This document shows positions 9,703 to 21,024 of a DNA stretch of 64,000 nucleotides, piece by piece. A program made the position numbers and the translations under genes. This stretch comes from Diabrotica undecimpunctata. Lineage: Eukaryota; Arthropoda; Insecta; Coleoptera; Chrysomelidae. How positions within the stretch are numbered: the first letter of the stretch is position 1; every line of letters begins with the position of its first letter. The notes under the pieces are model-generated. The model searched no databases. It saw only the letters and a program-made list of their open reading frames with translations, and was not told the origin of the DNA. The stretch is taken from contig NC_092803.1 of assembly GCF_040954645.1 (NCBI RefSeq), positions 64,125,484 through 64,189,483 of the forward strand, in the 5' to 3' direction.

Positions 9703-12032
9703 ATTTTCTAAAATAAATAAAAAAATGGATCAGGGAAACAAATCAAACGTTTATTTTTGTCTCAAACAAACAGTTATCATAAATACAAATGGCACAAAAA
9801 ATATACTATATAAATAGCTGCAAAATACAAAATAAAAAAACTTACATGTGTCCGTTTACAAACTCCAGGAATTGGAGATACTACAAAAACTTACAAATGT
9901 TACCGCACAGAGATTAACCTTTTTTTAAACAAACAAAACAAATACATATAAAAAAAAATAAAGCTAGCTGTCATATGTTATCATTAAATTAAAAAAAAAA
10001 ACAATTAAAATGACAGCTAAGTTAAACTATAAAATTTACAATTTATTAATTATTATAAATCCTTTTAAATTTTAATGAAAGCAATTATTGTTTTAGCAAA
10101 AAAATCTCTGTCTTTACTTTAAAAGTAATATGTTAAATGTTACCTCGATTCATGGATTTTGACACTTAACTTTGGAAAACTTGCTATCTCTGGGATTGGA
10201 GCTGCAAAGGACAAAACTCTCAACTTAAACAAAAAGAAACCATTTCCATACGCAGGGACGAAGATCTGACGCAGATGGGGCTGGATCAATCAGGCAAACG
10301 ATAACAAAGCTGGTGGGACATCCTATATAATAATTTTCTAAAATTTTTTCAGTTCCGGTGTACTGCACAAATCTTATGGTGATTACTCTGTTCTAAACTG
10401 CCATTTTGCAAAGAGTATTATCACCTTAACCGGTCTTAAGACATCCACACCAAGAAAATTGAATCAACTGCTGATTCCTAATTACCCAAACATCTTTCTA
10501 CTCTGACATCTCTTGCTTGACTCCCCCATGCCTTACATTTTACAAAATTCAACGCCAAATAATTTCCCTTCACGTCTCCGGAACCAGTTGTGCCTACAAA
10601 CTTAAAACAAACATAATACCCTCGACAATCGTTTGTAACAACCTTGAAATATTCTCAGTTTTACTACGTCTTAGAAAAACCGTATATCTGACTTGCAATA
10701 TTATATTAGGGGACTTGAATGTAAACAAATCGTTTTCAACGAAAAAAACATTTTTTTAAATTTGTCGAAATAACACAAAACACGTATTATATTGATTTTA
10801 GTTTTAACCGGAATAATTTAACCTTACAATGTAACAGAGACAAAAACATCTATATTTTAAAACAACTGAATACAAAACTTAAAACAGAATTTATATTATT
10901 ATATAGATATTAAATATGAACAAATTTAAAACGCTACAGTTCTAGAACTATATTTAAGTACTTATTAAATATGTAAAATTGTTTTGCATTTTACATAGCA
11001 TGCGTCTGGATAAACATTCACCGTTCTTCCCCCTGACCCCTAATTTATTTTAGTTTCTCTCATGTTCTTTATTATAGTTTTTTATTATCTTCATTTGCAT
11101 TTCCAGTTTTAATCATTTGGTTTTTAAATACTCATGTTTGATTTGTTTCTTCACTTTATTAAGCTTCTTTACTATATTTTTTTACAAATAAGATAGATAT
11201 AATTTTATTTCATTTTATTTTCTCTCTCAATTTTCTGCAATACTATTTAACATATATTATTACAATATTTGTTTGTGTATATTTTTCTGCTTTTAATTTT
11301 TATTTGTTTCTAAATTAGGTTTATTTTAAGTACAATCTTAAGCGTTATGAAAATTCCAGTAATTAAACATCTTCACAGATATGCAGCAAAAAACCCTAAG
11401 GACGAATAAAATTGTTTTCATCTCCTTAACAACAATTTCATAACGGATTTTATTCGTTAAGCTTTTTCAAACGTTCTGATCAAAGTTATTTTATGATGAA
11501 AATTTCACCACCTCCCGTAATTGTTCAAAGACTCATTTCAATCAGCGACTGAGAATTAATTATTCCCGTATTTCTGACAGACCCTTCAAATTAAACACAA
11601 GAAGGTCCAATTAACAAATACAGCAATTACACGGCGAAGAATTTATCAAAGCGCCAACTAGTTCGGTTGCCGAATGGATTAATCTACAAATTAGTTTTGA
11701 ATTTGCGATATTTGCGTTTAGTTTGAAAGAAGTAAAAGGATAAGGTTCGCAAAGCTTAATAATCGTTTAAGTTTAGGTCTGTAAACATTTTAAGGTATTT
11801 TACAGTTTACAAAAGAAAAATAAATTTGTAAAGACCAAAAAGGTAATAGCGTATTGAGCCGTATAATACTGGTAAAAAATTTTCTTTAAATACAAATCCA
11901 GACTTGTCCCCATATGAACTGTATCCTTTAAAAATTACTGAATGCATAAAAAAATGATTATCTTGCTTCTGAAAGTCTGAATAAGTAATTTTGTAGCAAT
12001 ATTAAAATATATATATTTACGGTTAATATACT
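9703..12032. other. no gene recognised
   Basis: AT-rich sequence without reading frames above about 80 codons and without motifs I recognise. An 80-codon frame at 10517-10759 has no family resemblance and is treated as chance. Confidence 0.5.
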
Positions 12033-12200
12033 TAGACATATAATCATATAATACAAGATAGACTGACTGCTGCAATAAAGTCGAGTTTCCCCAGAGCGAC
12101 AGAGAAAACTAATGCAAAGCAGTCGTAAAATTCTCATTGGCCATTTAGGTCACGTGGTCGATAAACCCGACCCATTAGACAGAGATACAGGGACTGCTTT
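12033..12200 (+). mobile_element. palindromic MITE 1, left part
   Basis: It starts with TAGACATATAATCATATAATACAAGATAGAC-type sequence and carries the landmarks CCAGAGCGACAGAGAAAACT, GCAAAGCAGTC, GGTCACGTGGTCGATAAACC and CAGGGACTGCTTT in the order seen in MITE 2. About 40-55 bases of the central palindrome are missing. The sequence stops at GACTGCTTT (12192-12200) and resumes at 15164 with the same nine bases, so this unit is split by the jockey-type element. It has no coding capacity. Confidence 0.75.
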
Positions 12201-12639
12201 GGCAGTCTCGCGAAACCTCGCAACGTGAACGGACACACACCGGAGAAGCAGTTCCAGTTCCAAAAAACCGGCGGTTAAGAGAAAACAACAGCAATGGTCC
12301 AAATCGGTAATTCGAGAAACGGCATACACGTACATCAACGGTCGCAAACGGTATCACGATATCAACGGGTCGCGACTCTGGACATGTGGAGACCACCAAA
12401 AACAAACTATAAATGCGAAATTGCTGCGTGGAGGTATAACAATAGTGCATGTAAGCTACCAAAACCGGAAATCAAGCATCGAAAACAAACGGGCGTGGCG
12501 CCAGCAGATCGTTAATTGCAACCGGTTATTGAAAAACATAATAGGTGACAAGGGAATATCGACACTAGGTACTGTACTGGGAGATCGTCAACGCAGAACT
12601 TAACACTCAACTCAGTCAAATCCAACACACATACACACA

Positions 12640-14732
12640 CACAAACCTCACACACACACATGCACTCAAACCCTCAATCATACACTCACAATTTACACAT
12701 ACTAACACAAATTCATATACACATAAATACACTCGTACACATACCACACAAACATGCTACGATCACGATTAAGAGCACGAAAACCAAAAGAACCACCAAA
12801 CAAAGAATCAGACACAGATACAGAAACACATTCCACAACATCACAAATATCACAAATGTCTAACAGACATTTGGAGACTCTGCCTCCAAAATCCTGAGGT
12901 GACCAGTGCACACATCACACCAATTATCCAAAACATACACAAAAAACAAAAAACATCACCAATCACACCCGAACAAATCAAAAACAGAGTATACACAAAC
13001 TTCCAACACACATCAGTCGACAATACACCTATACCTTCACCTACCCTTCACCCACACCTAAACCTACACCAACACACACTACCCCAAAACAGACACAACA
13101 CACACAAATACTACATCACATTAATTCCAAAAAAGTTTTCTAGCCATACAAAATTTTACCGAATCCTCAATAACTACAACCTCATCGAGATAGCCCTTTC
13201 AACCTAGAAATGAAATCAACCGAAAACTAGGCCATCCTCTACACAACAGGTCCTATTACCAACATAAAAGAATGGAAAGAGGATATGCAAGCCCTCACAG
13301 GATACAGTCACATAACCGTATCCAAGCGAAAACCCACAGAATACGCAGACACAAACAACACAACACGAAGAATACTTACCACACCAAAGAAAATACAAAG
13401 AAACACACATACAGAGCAACACCATCTTATCCCATCCACATGCAAAGCAGATACACTTTATTACGATCCTCCACCCCAAAAACCCTTCACCTACACACTG
13501 CTACAAACACAAAACACACTCTTACCAACACACACTCAAGCAGCACCATCGCTTATACATACACACATACATATACACGCGACACATCTCAACAAACAAC
13601 ACTCACACAACCACAAATAGCCAACACACAACCAACAACACAAAACACACAACAACCGCCAAACACGATCCGAAATTACAGAATCGAGGACATCCCCTCC
13701 AGATATCTGTCATCAGAGACCTTTCTAACAACTTATCAAAGACCACAACCCAAACCTCACTTAGACGTAATTAACGTCTTCCCAACCCAAAAGGCAGCTT
13801 CCGTGCGAACTATCGACCTCTAGACATCAAACGGCAAAACTACGACAAATCACTCGAGATACCACTATCTCCATAAACTCAGGATTCAAACCCAAAAACC
13901 CCCCAATCCGCAACCCGTTCCAAATGATCCACAAATCTTTCATCTAGTGATTGCCGGCGCCGACAGTCCCAGAAAAATCATCGAGGATAGTTTATCCAAA
14001 AATTAATTTCCTTTTACTAAAATAGTTAGTATAATTGTCCGCTCCACGAACCAACCGACCTCTTATATCAGAGTTTTCACGAACTCAGAAACTAAATCTC
14101 CGATGCAATTTCAAACGGTATCAAGATCGAATGAGAACAGCTGAATTGTGAGGTCCCAAAATCAAGCAGTTCCGTTCAGGTTCGACTGAAATACTGTTCG
14201 AAATATTGCAAAAGCGAACATCTCAGCAACAATGCACAGAAAAAGCATTTATTTGTTTATTCTGTGAACAACAATGTATGTCTAATGCATGCCGCTGGAG
14301 ATCTGATTAAAATGTCCCAACTGTATTGTAGGCCACCCGCCATTTTCACAAAAATGTCCACACCCCAGAATACAATCCAAATATATAAAACAAACCCAAC
14401 CTGTATACTCTTACAAACAAATCGCTTCATATGACCTTTTCTCAGACATGAAATCCTTAATTCATTTTACTTTCATGATCCTTTATAATGTCTTCCTTGA
14501 ACAGAGGAGTAACGCTATCCGTTATCTCAACCAAATGTCCAATACACTGTATGGGTACGCCATATCTACCTCCTGCTATAATAACTCAATAAATCAAACC
14601 TTATTACCTTATACAACCTTATACACTTATCATTTACCCACATACACATTTTACCTCCACCAAACTCAAAATCATCAACACATAAACACCAAAGAAACAA
14701 GCCAACAACACACAACCAATAACTACACATAA
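12640..14732 (+). pseudogene. gag-like ORF1 remnant of the jockey-type element
   Basis: Frames at 12660-12863, 12899-13207, 13272-13823 and 14448-14732 are pieces of one A/C-rich coding-like region broken by stops and frameshifts. The composition (Thr, His, Asn, Pro) reflects the base bias. The only family signature is the Cys-His cluster at 14313-14357 (C-P-N-C...H...C), which resembles the last knuckle of jockey/R1 gag proteins. The piece from 14448 (MKSLIHFTFMILYNVFLEQ) could be the gag C-terminal helix. Gag binds the element RNA in its particle. The assignment rests mainly on context and the shared 3' end. Confidence 0.45.
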
Positions 14733-14819
14733 CTACACCAATAACTCCACAAACCCACACATCCACAACACCAAACACCAAACAGTGAGCACCACACACA
14801 CACACACTCCTTAAGAGTC

Positions 14820-15163
14820 GAATTCAAATTACAAGGACAGGGGGAGATTGGTTTTCTGTGGTTTCTCAATCTCATTGCACAACGATACCTGATTCTAGGC
14901 GAGAACACAACCACATCTATTCTCCACGCATTTAAAACCAAACAAAACAAAAGGCCAACAATCTGAAAAGGACCTGTTTTCCCAATGGAACTTTTACTTA
15001 GTTGCGGGCTTGGTCCATACGGCGCCCAAAAGGTAGAAAATCCTTCTGGCACTCCTGCCCTCACTTTGTCTCGGAGAGCGGCAACATGAGACTCACGTTT
15101 AACCAATAAAAATACCACCCTTAAAGAGGCACAATAGCCTAAACAAGGTTAAAACATTGGATC
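14820..15163 (+). repeat. conserved 3' UTR of the jockey-type family, copy A
   Basis: Landmarks GGTTTTCTGTGGTTT, CTCATTGCACAACGATACCT, CTGAAAAGGACC and TTAAAGAGG occur here in the same order as in the stretch 42560-42890. This links the gag-only element to the RT-bearing one. Such 3' ends are usually the recognition site for the element's reverse transcriptase; that role is inferred. Confidence 0.65.
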
Positions 15164-15247
15164 GACTGCTTTAGGTAAGTTTTCTCTATCGCACTGGAGG
15201 AATATGCTGGTACTGCAATGATCAGTCTATCTTGTATTATATATCTA
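15164..15247 (+). mobile_element. palindromic MITE 1, right part
   Basis: Starts with the duplicated GACTGCTTT and continues TTTTCTCTATCGCACTGG...CAGTCTATCTTGTATTAT, the inverted counterpart of the left end at 12033. Taken together with 12033-12200 it reconstitutes one palindromic unit. Confidence 0.75.
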
Positions 15248-15518
15248 TGCATGTAATACAAGATAGACTAACTGCTGCAATAGGGAAGCGTTCCCCCAGT
15301 GCGACAGAGAAAACTGATGCAAAGCAGTCCCTGCATCTCTGTCTAGTGGACCGGGTTTATGTACCATGTGAAATACTCATTGGTAATTTAGGTCACGTGT
15401 TCGATAAACCTGGCAAATTAGAAAGAGATGCAGGGACTGCTTTGTGTCAGTTTTTTCTGTCGCGCTGGGGGAACGAACTGGTATTACAACGATCAGTATA
15501 TCTTGTATTATATGTCTA
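15246..15518. mobile_element. palindromic MITE 2, complete
   Basis: About 273 bases whose two halves are inverted copies. TAATACAAGATAGACT...CCCAGTGCGACAGAGAAAACT...GCAGTCCCTGCATCTCT pairs with AGAGATGCAGGGACTGC...CTGTCGCGCTGGGG...TATCTTGTATTA. It abuts MITE 1 with almost no spacer. The TA-rich ends fit a Tc1/mariner-type MITE, but no partner transposase was identified. Transcribed, it would form a hairpin over its full length. Confidence 0.8.
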
Positions 15519-15524
15519 TGGGTT

Positions 15525-15690
15525 GATATATCAGTAAAATCATAGATATCCAACACAAATACAGGCCCATTTCCCTAGTGCGATAGAGAAAAATGATTCT
15601 CAAAAAAGCAGTCCCTACATCTCTTCCTAATGAGCCGGGTTTATCGATCACGTGAGCTAAATAACCAATGGGACGGTCCAACGCCGATGC
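15525..15690 (+). mobile_element. palindromic MITE 3, partial
   Basis: It carries the left-arm landmarks in order: CCCTAGTGCGATAGAGAAAA, GCAGTCCCTACATCTCTTCC, CGGGTTTATCGATCACGTGA. The right arm is missing. It is more diverged from MITE 2 than MITE 1 is. Confidence 0.65.
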
Positions 15691-18600
15691 AATGTCGAAA
15701 ATATCTCAAAAATCGATTTTTTCACTAATGTCGGTTTAATTTCACAGCATTTATTTATTTTCTCTATTTACTTTTACAGTTTTATATGAAAGAGCAGCTC
15801 AAAGTTATAAAGACTCTACAGCCTTACAAATTTACTGAATCTGGGACCATTCTAAGCAGTTCATTACAAAGAAAATAAACGAAAAAACCTATTTTGTCAT
15901 TGGCAAGCTAAGAAATGTTATAATTCTGGTTAAAAGACACTCCTTAATAACTTTTTAAGTTTCTATTCATTTTCAATATTTTTTTTGTGTTTTAGGTCAG
16001 ACATTCGCAGAGATTTAGGGAAAAGCTCCTAGATGCACGAACTATTTTGTTAAAAAATGGATGTATTTCAAGTGCCCATTGTTATTATATGGCTGGGTTG
16101 GGTTAAGCATGCAGTCACGTAGCAACAATTTTGTTTTACTTTTATTTTAGATAAAGCACTGAAGATGAATAAAAGGTTTCATGTACAGATCGTCTGGCTG
16201 CTTGGCCTATTCCACCAATGAGAAATACGTCTATGGTGACAGTTGGTAATATGGTGTGGACTCGGTAACAAAAAGCAAGTTCTTTGGCATTTGCAGGACT
16301 TTCGATATCAGCAGGTCTTTCAAAGTAGGAACATATTTCTATGACCAAAGAGCAAACATTTTATAGATAAAATTGGTAAAAGGTGGAGGTTCTTCATTAA
16401 TTTGCCATCTCATGGAACTTTTTGCTTAAGAAATAGAACAAAGAACGCTAAAACTCTAAAATGCTAAAACGCCAAACGCTAAAAATCCTGATAATTTACC
16501 TGAGTCCTACGAATCATATTATAAAAAAGATATGATAAACAAAAGCTTTTTAGTATTTCTAAGAACTTTCGAATGGCCGTTTAGCCGAAGTGTATCCCCT
16601 GGCTAGGAATTCAATTAGGACTGTTTTTACTACGCAGATTTGCTGGAGAACCTGAAAAAACATTATTGCTATAAATTTGCGCCATAAAAAGATCACTTTT
16701 TTGGGTATATTTTGTACAATTTTGTATCTTTACCTTTTATAAAATTTCTTGAACATTTTCTCGTATTCTTTACGAAACGTTCGGACAAAGAACTCCTTTT
16801 TAGAGCTTTGACCTACAACTCCCGTCGTTCTTATGACAGAGCATTTAAAACATCTCCTCGATCTTTAAATGCGGCAGGTATTCAAAAAAACCTCACTCAC
16901 TTTATCTATTTGACCTCTACTCGAACACTTTACAACTGAACAAAACGATAACATTTTAATGATATTCCTAAATTAAACAATGTTTTTCTGCACTAAACTA
17001 TTAAACCTACTTTAGTATCATCGTTTTCAAATTATGCTTGCCATCCAGACAATATGACCGCGCTGTCAATGACGTCATTCTGGAATAGTCTATAAATCTT
17101 CAAAAGTTTTAAAAAACCTTTAACAAATACAAGGTTTGATAAACTAGATCTTTGATTTTGTGTTGAATTGTTGTTTTAGATGAATTTTAAACAATTTCAT
17201 GCAAATACTAATTAAAACATACCTGTTGTTGTACATAATCAGCAAATAACGCACCGTAGTGTCGTTGCCGATATACAATATACCTTTTGTCCCTCTTTCA
17301 GAATAATAGCATTCATTCCCATAACAAATAATATCTGTACACGTATTAGATTTCCAACTGTATAAACTGTATATTCCTTCGTACAAATTAACCACATTTG
17401 AACTTAACTAATATAGCGAAATACTATGTATCTTAATATTGCAACGATTTGATTGCGTCTTTCTATTTAGAGAAACTTCACTGCAAAACCATTCCAAAGC
17501 AAGAATGTCAACGAAAACAACAATACAAAAGCACCTAAACTAAAACACAATTGATCCATGAAGCAAGTTTATGGTGCAGGAACCTTTTACTATAACGAGA
17601 GCGTCGAGTTTAATGTTTAGCTCCTATAAAGGCAAATGCAATTTGAGTTTCTTGCTTCCTGTTTGCAAACTTAAGCTATTCATTCTCTATTATTCACAAG
17701 ATTAGCCGACTCTGTACCTCGCAGATAAACTGAATTAGAATAAAATGGAAACCACTAACTATCAGACCCTCGAATGTACTGTCTAATTAGCTTAAGTGGA
17801 AAATAACGTTCGTGGGACGATCTCTGTAGTAGCAACAGTGCAGAAATTAGTTTTGTTTATTAAAGGATTTTAGCATTAGCTTCATTACACTTATTATCCT
17901 TTACAAAAAGTCATAAAAACTTTAGTTAATAATTGTCAATAACTTAAATACTGATCTGCATATATAAAACGCGTGAAAAGAGTTTCCAAATATTGTTGTT
18001 GTACTATAGTTTTAGATAGTCTTAGACTAAGTATAGTTTTTTCTTAAATTAATTTTCTATTCCCTACCAGTTACCCTGAAGGAAAAGGAAAAATTTTTAG
18101 TACCTATAGTATAATATATTTCTTATCGATTAAGAAACAACCGTTTTAACAGCAACATCATTATGTCAAGTTATTGAAACAGATGGTTATTTAACTAAAG
18201 TATCTTTTACGAATTTGGGACTGTTTTGGAATATCGCTGGATACTCGACAGCCAATGGTTCACTTCACTGTAGAACATAATAAGTACAAAAGTATATTGC
18301 TCTAGTAATGAAAATATGAAACATATAATATCCAAATTAAATTAAAAAAATCCTTTTATGATATTTTTGTTATTAACTAGGTAATTTACATTAAATCTTT
18401 TTAATTTAACTTATGAGAACTGCACATTTTACGTTGAAATGTTTGTTTGTCTAGCAGTTTTATGTTTTTTGCTCAACATTAGAGACGTTTTATGTCAATT
18501 AACCTTCCACGGCTGGTGCGCAGACAAAATCAGTGCACCGATCTAAACTTCTTAATTTATCAAAAACCACCCAAATTTTATTCTATCTTGTCCATGTACC

Positions 18601-18717
18601 TCTCATAAATGTTAATTGATTTCCTCACACGAAGTGTAAGTCGCATCCTATTCTTTGACGTAAAGGTATTATTGATTGCGGACAAGTTCTCTCTCTTATT
18701 GTAATTTTCAAAATGTA
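15691..18717. other. no gene recognised
   Basis: Three kilobases without a recognisable family. Frames at 16142-16348 (minus), 16712-16939 (plus) and 17144-17395 (minus) are 60-85 codons and show no motifs. They are left as chance frames. Confidence 0.5.
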
Positions 18718-18955
18718 TGCATATGAGGCAGAACAAGGAAGTTTGCAACGTCTAATGGAGGAACGTTTTCGACATGACGACAAAACTGAAAATATTAAGT
18801 ACGACAATGACGAAGAAGACAAAGAAGAAAATAACATGTAACAAATGGATAACAATAGGGATACAAAACAAGACATTTTTGATACGGAAGGTGCTGAAAT
18901 GATAGTTTCTGCTGGGTCTTTCTTTGTTGGTAAAGACACAACTACTAAATAGATG

Positions 18956-19570
18956 AAACATATTCCTCCAATATGCTTTAAAAGGTCTAACTACTTTAAG
19001 ACTGAACCTTCCATGTAGCTCGTTGCCGGCGGCTTATCTTCGCCTAATGTAAAGAACCGCACATTTGATAGGCTGTTACACTGGCATAAAATGTGCTCTA
19101 CTGTTTCTTCTTCTAGGTAAAATAATCTGCATAGGTCATCATATGCCAATTCCATTAGCTTCAGCTACCTATTCAGCTTACAGTGAGCTGTTAGCAGACC
19201 TATTATCTTCCCGCCTTTGCTTATTAGGTCTGCAGTAAATTTTGACAAACGTAAGGAACTGTTTTGCCTTTCATTGTCCTGGTGAATTGTTTCACCATTC
19301 TAGATATTTGTGAGCTATCCATTTTCTTGTAGCAGTTAGCCTTTGCAAGAAGGGTTCCGGTCCAACGAATTGTTTGGTCATTTCATCTCCTTTTTCGTTG
19401 CCCTTATGACTCCCGTTCCCTGGTACCCAATTGCTACAGTCTCCTAGTTTATTTAGAGTACCCACGCAATCCCATACTAGCTTTGAAATGATCTCTTTAG
19501 AATAGAGAGCCTTAAGCGCTGCCTGGCTATCAGTGAAGGTGGCACTATTGAACGATACGTTCTTTTCTGC
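18956..19570 (-). mobile_element. LINE fragment: RNase H domain and C-terminus
   Basis: On the minus strand: FTDSQAALKALYSKEIISKLVWDC, then NWVPGN, NEKGDEMTKQFVGPEPFL, and a Cys-His tail LCRLFYLEEETVEHILCQC. This is the RNase H domain and C-terminal segment of an RNase H-bearing LINE (R1/I-type). It is 5'-truncated within RNase H and broken by stops. It interrupts the piggyBac gene between GKDTTTK and the LFAHLPG segment. The plus-strand frame near 18960-19015 that looks like extra piggyBac protein is the antisense of this LINE's tail (LDLLKHIGG). Confidence 0.75.
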
Positions 19571-20130
19571 TTTTTATTGTAGTACATTCACAAAACTTAT
19601 TTGCGCATTTGCCAGGTGCTACCGAAGTTACCGATAATTTTAAAGGTAAACTAGATATTTGGAAATATTTTTTTAACGACTCGACATTATGATAAGTTGA
19701 ATCTACAAACATATCAGACACTCCCAAGAAAACTGTAATCGAGATACGAACGCAAAGGAAACAGATGCTTTAGAAATTTGTGCTTTTATTGGTTTACTTT
19801 ATTTGACACCAGTATTGAAAAGTGGCAGGTTAAGCACAGACGAACTTTGAAGTAAAAACGGTACAAAAGTTGAGATATTTCGACTAACAATGTCCAGGAA
19901 CCGATTTAAACACCTAAGGTCTGATGATATAGATTCACTTAATAAGGCAAAATTATTAGATAAGTTTATTCCCATACAAAAGATTTTAGAAATGTTTACT
20001 TTTAATTGCAAAAACGGTTACACGCCGTTTGAATATATCACAATAGATGAAAAATTGGAGACATTACAGGACCGATGCAGTTTTTAATAGTTTATTCTTA
20101 ATAAACCAAATAAATATTACTTAATTTTTC

Positions 20131-20169
20131 CAGGTATAAAAGGTCTTGGACCAAGATCTTTTATACCTG
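20131..20169. repeat. short inverted repeat (hairpin)
   Basis: AGGTATAAAAGGTCTTGG followed at once by its inverted copy with a single mismatch. It lies at the deletion inside the piggyBac remnant, so it may mark the repair junction. A role as a terminator or small RNA is not supported. Confidence 0.7.
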
Positions 20170-20274
20170 CAATTTGGAGACATATTTCCAGCAACAACCA
20201 CCTGGTCCTTTTGTACATAGTAATTCACCATCGAAAGTAGTGGAGAGATTATATGAGCTTCTAAGAGGACAAAA

Positions 20275-20505
20275 TATCTACATCTGTGACTTCTGTTCTT
20301 CTTCTTATTTCTGGGTTTGGTACCTTATCTTTAATGGTAGTACCTAACCTTGATCTTTCCACAGATTGCTGTGTAAGTCTTATTTTATTTATTGCTCCTT
20401 TTGTCAGTATTAGTGTTTTTGCACCATATGTAAGGACTGGCAAAACGCATTGGTTAACAACTTTTCTTTTTAAACAAACATTACACATTCTATTCGAAAC
20501 TTTTT
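20275..20505 (-). mobile_element. LINE ORF2 fragment (post-RT segment)
   Basis: Minus-strand translation gives LKRKVVNQCVLPVLTYGAKT, RLTQQSVERSRLGTTIKDKV and IRRRTEVTDV. This is the segment following the RT palm in RTE-like LINEs of insects. It is truncated at both ends; the plus-strand neighbour at its left is the piggyBac remnant. Confidence 0.75.
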
Positions 20506-21024
20506 AGTATCTCCGTGAAGTCGAACACAAGCTGTAACAGTTTCGTAGATATGCTTTCGTAGATGCGGCAGTCAGCCAATACTCAATGCATTTTAAGATG
20601 ATCTTTAGTATCAAACGCTTTTTTATAGTATACAATATGTAAGAAAGATAGGCTTTTTGTATTCTGTGCACTTTTCCATTGGCATTTTAATAACTTGTAG
20701 ATGATCTTTTTAAATTGAAACCTTTTTAATTTTTTATTATATATTCAACAAAAGATAATATAACAAAATCGTTTTTAAAAAATTGATTTAAAAATTCCTT
20801 TAAGGTATATATTTTTAATATATACCTTTTATAAAGGAATTTTTAAATAAATTTTTTGTGATACATGGTATACAGCCAGCTAAAAGAACCTAGTTTCCTT
20901 GTGGATTTTAAATTTGTTTTGTTTCGGAGAAGTAATTACCTACGCATGATGATCAAAACATTGCTGAAAGAGACACCAGTCAAGATAAGTATCGCAGATA
21001 CCGCTTAATTTTTGATTAACTTAT
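20506..21024. other. no gene; imperfect hairpin at 20788-20846
   Basis: Nothing coding is recognised. TTCCTTTAAGGTATATA and its inverted partner TATATACCTTTTATAAAGGAA form an AT-rich hairpin of about 25-base arms. Confidence 0.5.

Larger units (their letters stand above)
12201..15163 (+). mobile_element. jockey-type element with gag-like region but no RT
   Basis: 2963 bp inserted into MITE 1 with a 9-bp TSD, GACTGCTTT, at 12192-12200 and 15164-15172. The plus strand is strikingly rich in A and C (CACACA-like runs from 12610 to 14790). The 5' part (to ~12600) is non-repetitive. The middle gives broken Thr/His/Pro/Asn-rich frames and, near 14313, a zinc-knuckle-like CPNCIVGHPPFSQKC as in LINE gag proteins. 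The 3' ~300 bases share the motif GGTTTTCTGTGGTTT...CATTGCACAA with the jockey element at 40-43 kb. No endonuclease or RT motif is present. It is a gag-only, presumably non-autonomous copy or an internally deleted one. Confidence 0.65.
18718..20275 (+). pseudogene. piggyBac-like transposase remnant, split
   Basis: N-terminal acidic region QRLMEERFRHDDKTEN and FFVGKDTTTK lie at 18718-18952. After a LINE fragment the gene resumes with NLFAHLPGATEV and KLDIWKYFFND (~19585-19680), then CAFIGLLYLTPVLKSGRL and FRLTMSRNRFKHLRSDDI. Then come KLLDKFIPIQKILEMF, YTPFEYITIDEKLETL and DRCSF (to 20087). A deletion follows, then QQPPGPFVHSNSPSKVVERL at 20180-20255. This is the order of the piggyBac (DDE_Tnp_1_7) domain. 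At least three frame changes or stops are seen and the C-terminal half is missing. Sequence after 20275 belongs to a LINE. piggyBac transposases excise at TTAA without footprints; this copy is dead. Confidence 0.85.

Noticed and set aside
12150..13479. Several open frames on the minus strand opposite the A/C-rich region
   Set aside because: Strong base bias (few T or G on the plus strand) removes stop codons by composition; none shows a motif and they oppose the gag-like reading.
12600..14800. CA-rich tracts read as telomeric or simple satellite DNA
   Set aside because: There is no regular repeat unit; the bias continues through coding-like and UTR sequence bounded by a TSD.
16142..16348. 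68-codon minus-strand frame with varied composition
   Set aside because: Looks slightly protein-like but has no recognisable domain, splice context or homologous neighbour.
18960..19015. Extension of the piggyBac protein past GKDTTTK
   Set aside because: The opposite strand reads as the C-terminus of the inserted LINE, which explains the frame better.
20131..20169. Hairpin as a microRNA or terminator
   Set aside because: Almost no loop and a location within a dead transposase; no support for a regulated RNA.
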